DNA of 64,000 bases from Agrypnia vestita (lineage: Eukaryota; Arthropoda; Insecta; Trichoptera; Phryganeidae). The notes below the pieces were generated by a model that saw nothing but the letters and a program-made list of their open reading frames with translations, was not told where the DNA came from and did not search any database. The DNA lies in assembly GCA_016648135.1 (NCBI GenBank), contig JADDOH010007986.1, positions 1 through 64,000 of the forward strand, in the 5' to 3' direction. The position numbers and the translations under genes were made by a program. Of the stretch, positions 58,273 through 64,000 are shown one piece after another; the first letter of the stretch is position 1; each line of letters opens with the position of its first letter.

Positions 58273-58671
58273 CTACCATTCTTCCAGATCCGCGTCGTGT
58301 GGTTGATATTGTTGGAATTGGACGTCTTTGGTGTGAACGGTGTAATGCCCACCATGACCTGCTCCGGTCGCAAGAGGATATCCCAGGGCCGGGTCATAAT
58401 ATCCAGCTAGTCCTGGCTTAACATAAAAATAATCGGGATCCAAGAGGTAGCCCAAGCGATGTGCCAACCTACTCGCGAGATTTAATGGTTTCTTGGTTAA
58501 TTTTTTAATGTGCCCAAATGTTCGACCTTGTGGTACGTCCTCATCCAGAGCATTCGCGTCTTCGGTGTTTCCGCCATCCTCTGGTTTGACAGTTGCTCCA
58601 AGTGCCTTTCTCGCACTGCCAAGGATGAGCATCATCAAGAAAGCGTGGACGAAAATATTTCTTGCCCTCAT
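58273..58671 (-). CDS. Small secreted protein of unknown family, single coding exon
   Basis: 132 codons, start ATG at 58671, stop TAG at 58275-58273. I do not recognise the family. Residues 1-26 look like a signal peptide: MRARN, then a hydrophobic core (FLMMLILG), then a small-residue end near ALGA. After it comes an acidic stretch (EDANALDEDV), a basic segment around 54-70 (KKLTKKPLNLASRLAHR), then a Tyr/Gly/Pro-rich part (DPDYFYVKPG, AGYYDPALGY), a His/Gly patch and an acidic end (DADLEEW). No cysteine is seen in the mature part. TTTGACAG directly upstream of GAAAATG looks like a splice acceptor, with a fitting donor (AAAAAG then GTAACT) near 58911, so a 5' untranslated exon is likely. AATAAA lies about 165 nt past the stop. 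The gene lies about 0.7 kb upstream of the repeat-protein gene on the same strand. The basic segment could be an amphipathic helix, but no activity can be claimed. Confidence 0.7.
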   Translation of the reverse strand: MRARNIFVHAFLMMLILGSARKALGATVKPEDGGNTEDANALDEDVPQGRTFGHIKKLTKKPLNLASRLAHRLGYLLDPDYFYVKPGLAGYYDPALGYPLATGAGHGGHYTVHTKDVQFQQYQPHDADLEEW

Positions 58672-58699
58672 TTTCCTGTCAAAAAAAAATCATTAGTTC

Positions 58700-59960
58700 A
58701 GTGGCAAAAAGTCAAGTTCACTATTATTTCTCATCGCACACCTCCATAATTAATATCGATATGTCAGTGAGACAGCATCACTTTAATTATCGTACCTATA
58801 CAATCTTTTTCAATCAACATCTTATCACATTATGTCCTTGACCTTGGATTATTTCATGCCGTTTCGCCACCACTTATTGAATAATTATTGTAATAATCAA
58901 AATACAGTTACCTTTTTCAATGAATCGCACTTTACTATGGTTTTCGAAATGTATAAAATATTGTACGATTAGTCGATGAAGTTTACGTATAAATGTCAAT
59001 TTCCACAATGATTATTAGTTCTGTAGAATGGCGTATTTTATACTCACTGCTTTCTTATTTTGTCATACCAAACATCCTGGTTCCCAATCACTAATAATAG
59101 CCCTTTGGCTAAATGTTACAAATAACACGAGGTAAGACATTACAAATATATGATTGATTATTTACTACCGAGTATCCGACATCTGTAATTGTCACAATTT
59201 GATTGTGAAACTGTTTATTATTTCACTATGAGTTCTCATGCACGCGTTTGTCTTAAAATCTTACTCATTCATAATATTTGTAATCGGATGCCAAACCTAC
59301 TTGTATTTTTCAATGCAAATAATTCGATGTGTTTACGTAGGTAGGTGCCTGCATACCATGTGCGAACTACTTAGGGATAAATAAACTTTATGACACTTGA
59401 CCCTAAACTGTGCAATACCATGCTGGATTGTGTATAAAAAATTAAGTAGGTATCCAAAATATGTAAAAAAATGATTAAAATTTGGATAAGAGAGATGGGT
59501 CGACCATTTATCGGGACACTCATCCAAACATAGTGACAACTTAAATGTCATGCCAGGTACCTAATTTATTGTATCAAGGCAATCATTATTTCATATAAAT
59601 TATCTTTCCTTGTGGCAGAATGTAGACAACAATTTATCTTTTTTTTGTATTATAATTTATTTGCATCTAAGTATTGTGAACATTGCCTGTCTCAACACAG
59701 AGTTTTCTAGTGAGACAGGTATATTAAAATCAAACCTGAAACGAATGTTTATTATTTACAGCATTAAAAGAATAAAAAAATATTTCTTAAACGCTAAAGA
59801 AATATATCTCTGCCGTCACCAACAGTGTTTGAAGTAGAGAACTCACAAAAAATATAATAAAGTGAACCGAAACTAGGTGAAAGTCACTCAAGCGTACATC
59901 TGGCAAATCCTTTTGTTTTTTTATTTTTTTATTTCAACGGTTTTTCGACACCTATTACAA
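58700..59960. other. Upstream region of the small secreted protein gene
   Basis: May include its 5' untranslated exon near 58911-58960 (minus). The rest shows nothing recognisable. Confidence 0.35.
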
Positions 59961-60580
59961 TAAAAAAAGTAACCCATAAAAACCAAGTTTTTACAATACT
60001 CCCTTTCCATTTTCGGGTTTCGTGGCTACCATATGCGTCGGAATCTCTATACAACTTACTGAATTGTATGGAAAAACCATTTAAAATTTGAAAAATCCAA
60101 AATCATACTATAATTATTTTTTTATAACGAAAATTTGATCGATCTTCTTGATCGTCGCCACAAGTCTATATGCAAAGTTTCAGCTCGATTGGATCACGGG
60201 AAAAGGGTTAAAAATCGATCCAAAGTTTTCGTCAGACAAGCAGACGCCACGAGTTAAAAGAAAGTACGTAAAAAAGTAACCCATAAAAACCAAGTTTTAA
60301 CAATACTCCCTTTCTCATTTTCGGGTTTCGTGTCTACCACATGTGTCGGAATCTCCATGCAACTTACTGAATTGTATGAAAAAACCATTAAAATTTCTAA
60401 AAATCCGAAATTATACTATAATTATTAATTTTTTTAACGAAAATTTGATGTATCTTCTTGATCGTCGCCACGAGTCTGCTTGCAAAGTTTCAGCTCGATT
60501 GGATCACGGAAAAAGGGTTAAAAATCGATCTAAAGTTTTTTCGTCAAGCAAACAAGCCACGAGTTAAAAGAAAGGAAGTA
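59960..60580 (+). repeat. 300-bp dispersed repeat, tandem pair
   Basis: Two direct copies (about 59966-60268 and 60269-60580) each run from AAGTAACCCATAAAAACCAA through ATACTCCCTTTC, GTCGGAATCTC, GATCGTCGCCAC, TTTCAGCTCGATTGGATCAC to CCACGAGTTAAAAGAAAG. A third, inverted copy is at 44.6-44.9 kb. No inverted ends or coding are seen. Confidence 0.9.
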
Positions 60581-60964
60581 AAAATGAGTGAAGAAGAATG
60601 CCTCAACTGTGGGGGGATGCATCGCATTTGGCTGGAGACACCCTGCGCGTCGACCTAGAACTAAGTCTCGCGGAGGAGCACCACGAACCATTCTATCTGA
60701 CACGGGGTCAATGCTGACATGAAAGAGGAAAAAATAAATAAATTTAAGTTGATATTATCAAAGGAACAAGATTAAGAAAGGGTTGCTTAGATGGTAGTTT
60801 ATGGAGGACGAATCACTGTAAGACTGAAACGTGTCGAGGAATAGAGACTCACGTTTACCAAATTCTGTAAGATGATCTCTAAAAAAGAGTCAAAGTACAT
60901 GCATGTAATACTAATACTAAAAATTAGAAAATTATATTACATGGAAAAAATATTTTTTTTGTAA

Positions 60965-61195
60965 AAACCACTCTTGTATTTAAATGTATTAAAAAGTAAA
61001 AAATAAATTTTCGCAAAAAAAAATTTGTCTCACTCTCCAAATAAAAGCTTGGGCGCTTTTCTTCCATCAATAACATAATTCTATTATCTATATCAAAATC
61101 GTAAGCGCCCACCTTTTATTTGGAGAGTGAGGCAACAAAAAGTTTGACCAAAAATTATTTTTTTACTGTTTAGTACATTTAAACATAAACGTGTT
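60965..61195. repeat. Foldback element with long imperfect arms
   Basis: The inner arms TCACTCTCCAAATAAAAG / CTTTTATTTGGAGAGTGA are perfect, and GGGCGCTT / AAGCGCCC follows; the outer arms (TATTTAAATGTATTAAAAAG and the inverse near 61190) are imperfect. Overall about 230 bp. Confidence 0.8.
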
Positions 61196-61199
61196 TATT

Positions 61200-62450
61200 T
61201 TTATTTTTTTATTTTTTTTTTACTGAGGGATCTTTACGGAGGGATCTGAACTAAAATTACATGAAAAAAATTAAAATATTTATTTCATGTAATCCTTCCA
61301 ATCGAGATTCCAACATTCCAATCTTCAAGTAGCTACGCGTACATAAATAAGTGATTTATTTACAAAGACAATTGTTACCCAAGTGTATTGTAAATATACT
61401 CATAATAAAAATAAATGAATATTGTGGGTTTTTCATGTACTTTTTACTATAAACCAAACTTGAACTTATTCATTCAATCTTTCCGGATATCGATCCCGGA
61501 CTCACCTCCGTGTTGCACTTTATGCTGTATCAAATCTGCAATTTCCCACATGCACGCATACATACCTACATGTAAGAGTATACCGAAATACTAAAGATGA
61601 ACTTTGAATTACGGAACAGAATTCTTCATGTCTCGACGGTTTGTCCGGTCGCAATTTTATTTTTCGTATTCTTATTTAGGTGGGAAGCTCCAAACACGCT
61701 TTCTTTTTTATAGAGGGATTTTCAATAGGAATGATATTATTTTAATATTTGAACATTTAAATACGAAGCGCATTTTTGGTTACATGGCTTTGTCAAGAAG
61801 CAAAACTGACATTTTTCGTGTGAAAGTGATCCACAATGTTTAATCTATAACTATTTATGATTGTAATTTTTAACCTTTTAAAACATGTTTTCTTAATGAA
61901 TTACCCATTAACCTTTATCAAATTTGTACTAAGTAATTTGAAAAAAAATCATACCACAAATGAGTTACTTTGTAAATGAGCGTTTATGTAAAATTGTCGA
62001 TGATTTGAAGTGTATAAATATTCTTGTTTGCAATAAATAGATGCTTCAATGCCATCCCGATGTGCCCTTTAAAGAAATGATTGTCGACCTTGATTAGAGA
62101 TTGTGTGCGGTTAAATATGAAGATTCAGTCAGCGCATCCTTCCAATATTATCGTGCATGTGATATTTGTATGGGATTGCTTTTCAATTAGGCATTCCTAC
62201 GATAAAACAGCCCGTCTACGGAGAAACCTGTGTCTCGAGAATAGCGCAAAGGTCATTTCACAATCTCGGCTGACTCAATAAACTAAACATCGCATCTTGT
62301 ATGATTAAGCTGACCGCAATTTATCATCCTTCATCGCCCGCGTCCACGGACGACATTTTCTCGAGATTCGTTCTTTAAAATGCGGATTTTGCTCCCGAGA
62401 GATTCATTGGAGAAATCTCTCGCCCTCTATAGCCCTCGTGTACTCTCATC
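61200..62450. other. Intergenic stretch, nothing firm
   Basis: TATAAATA at 62010 without a gene behind it; no other supported feature. Confidence 0.35.
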
Positions 62451-62455
62451 TTTAA

Positions 62456-63694
62456 CCCGGGAGCAGTGGCGTAATGAGGGTTTCCCTCACCAAAGTGTCT
62501 GGCAGGTAAAGAAAGCGTAATAATTGTTGCTTTTACTCCACCTGTACCTTCTGACGATTCCTCTGGGATGTTAATGCGACAAGAACCGATACATTTTGTA
62601 CTTAAGCAACCGTGCTACGGAGAGCTATCTGCACGCGCCTCACAGCCGTGAGGGATTCCCTCATTGAGCCACTAACGACGTAAGTATCTATTTTTGACGC
62701 AAAAGTATTATATAAGTTTTGATTGATACCTAAAATTATCAATTTATATATATGCAGCATTTTTATATATATAGTATTTTTAATTACATTAATTTTTCCC
62801 GATATATTATATGAAGATTTTCTGATTTTTACATTTTTTTTAGATTGATAAGGATTCACAGTTATCGAACTCTTGACAAATGGTAAATCTGACAATTTTA
62901 GAGAATGCAGTCGGCACTATCGCTTCATGGCTGGAAGAAGAAAATGTTATTAACTCTTCCGATTACAACAGTGACCGACCGAGTGAGCAATGCGGTGACG
63001 TTGTATAAATTGAATAAAACCATAAACCAGGAAGAGTAAGAGATGGCCTCAAACCGTATTCCATTACCTATTGAAAATTTCTTGTGTCAATGGACAAATT
63101 ATATTTGCTAGCAATTTTGGAATAAGTCATTAGCGCCGATATTTTAAGGATGCTGGCTATTCAGTTGATAAAACTATACACCATAGGCGGATGAGCATTC
63201 ATAATTTAGGTATCGTCAGATCTTTGCCAGAGAATGGAGAAAACTGTTGGCACTTTTCGATACTTAGATAATTAACACAATCTTCATGAAATATGTAAAG
63301 CTGTACCAAAAAGGGATGTAATTTGTGTGAAAAACCACTGTGCAACAAACATGTCTAAGGTTTTGTCCCATATTTTTCGACATTAACACACTTAAAGAAC
63401 TCAACAAATAGTAGATTTTTTTTAATTGAATTACTTTTTACTTTTGTTGAAAAATTAATGTTTTAAAAATAAATATTACCTTTTTTAAATTTCCTTTTTG
63501 AATAATTTTCTTCCAAATTTGGTAATAAATTTTGACATTTATGACGAAGGATTGTTTTATTTATAATTTTATTTTATTTTAAATTTTAAAATAATTGTAT
63601 AAAAAGCAAAAATGATGTCCAATTAAAGAAGCATGAGAGAAACCCTCTACGCGCCACTAACGGTGTACATCCTGGGAATGCCACTGCTCCCGGG
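62456..63694. mobile_element. piggyBac-like element bounded by TTAA
   Basis: TTAA at 62452-62455 and 63695-63698 flanks exact 15-bp inverted ends CCCGGGAGCAGTGGC. Subterminal copies of a TTAGTGGC / GAGGGTTTCCCTCA module occur at both ends and again, inverted, at 62640-62680. The 1,239-bp body holds a decayed transposase. TTAA target use with CCC-starting ends is the piggyBac hallmark. Confidence 0.8.
62925..63400 (+). pseudogene. piggyBac transposase remnant, internally deleted
   Basis: An acidic piece (WLEEENVINSSDYNSDRPSE) is joined at about 63030 to a late piece, KRWPQTVFHYLLKISCVNGQ, matching the region after the third catalytic Asp in piggyBac transposases (a RWP-xxxF-x5-I-xxxN pattern). 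A Cys-rich end at 63297-63380 (CKAVPKRDVICVKNHC) resembles the C-terminal cross-brace zinc-ribbon. An in-frame TAG follows the middle block, and the central DDE part is missing. Inactive. Confidence 0.65.
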
Positions 63695-63698
63695 TTAA

Positions 63699-64000
63699 TT
63701 ATATCTCCCTTCACGCTTGCTGTAAGTTAAAGAACACATTTAAATCTATTGATTATTGTTGTTTCGTCTGTCAGTTCGATGGATTTCTAGGACAAACTTT
63801 CACGTGAGGGCCAAAAACAAGTCTCCCTAAAAGCGAACTTGAGAACGGAAAAGCCGACATCAAAAGCTTTACACATGGAAACCAGCTGCAAGAGGCAGGA
63901 AGTCACTGGTATACTTTAGGACGAAAACGGAAAGGCGGCACTCTGCAATCGGGAGGACAGAGCGAAAAGAGAAAAAAGAGCAAACAGGGCATAGAAGTCA
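63699..64000. other. End of window, nothing recognised
   Basis: Slightly purine-rich; no feature supported. Confidence 0.35.

Overview
This window looks like intron-rich, AT-rich nuclear DNA of an insect. A moth or butterfly (Lepidoptera) is the best guess. The basis is two chitin-binding cuticle-protein genes with long introns, arthropod-type TATA plus CAGT core promoters, tRNA-derived SINEs, and many decayed LINE, Penelope, hAT, mariner and piggyBac copies. Nothing suggests a bacterial operon, a CRISPR array or a plasmid. Most short open frames are chance frames or pieces of transposons.

Four host genes can be built by joining exons. (1) An RR-1 cuticle protein on the minus strand, five exons between 25930 and 16199, 181 codons. 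(2) A second RR-1 cuticle protein on the plus strand, four exons between 41210 and 51459, 135 codons. The two are divergent, about 15 kb apart, and share the positions and phases of their first three introns, so they are paralogues. (3) A secreted protein of 368 codons on the minus strand (57581 to 54818) with nine copies of a 17-residue repeat; I do not recognise its family. (4) A secreted protein of 132 codons on the minus strand (58671 to 58273), about 0.7 kb upstream of gene 3, also unrecognised.

Layout. 0-16 kb: no host gene found; two hAT elements with transposase remnants, a hAT-type MITE, several foldback elements, LINE 3' ends, a Penelope fragment, a 129-bp satellite and a 23-bp tandem repeat. 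16-26 kb: cuticle gene 1, whose introns hold LINE and SINE copies. 26-41 kb: divergent intergenic region with LINE ends, a possible solo LTR, a MITE and a mariner fossil. 41-51.5 kb: cuticle gene 2, whose first intron holds foldback and dispersed repeats. 52-59 kb: a LINE fragment, then genes 3 and 4 with a Penelope fragment in the intron of gene 3. 59-64 kb: a duplicated 300-bp repeat, a foldback element and a piggyBac-like element bounded by TTAA.

The cuticle genes would supply chitin-binding proteins to the exoskeleton. Genes 3 and 4 encode predicted secreted products of unknown role. Everything was read by eye, so repeat borders are approximate unless a target-site duplication fixes them.
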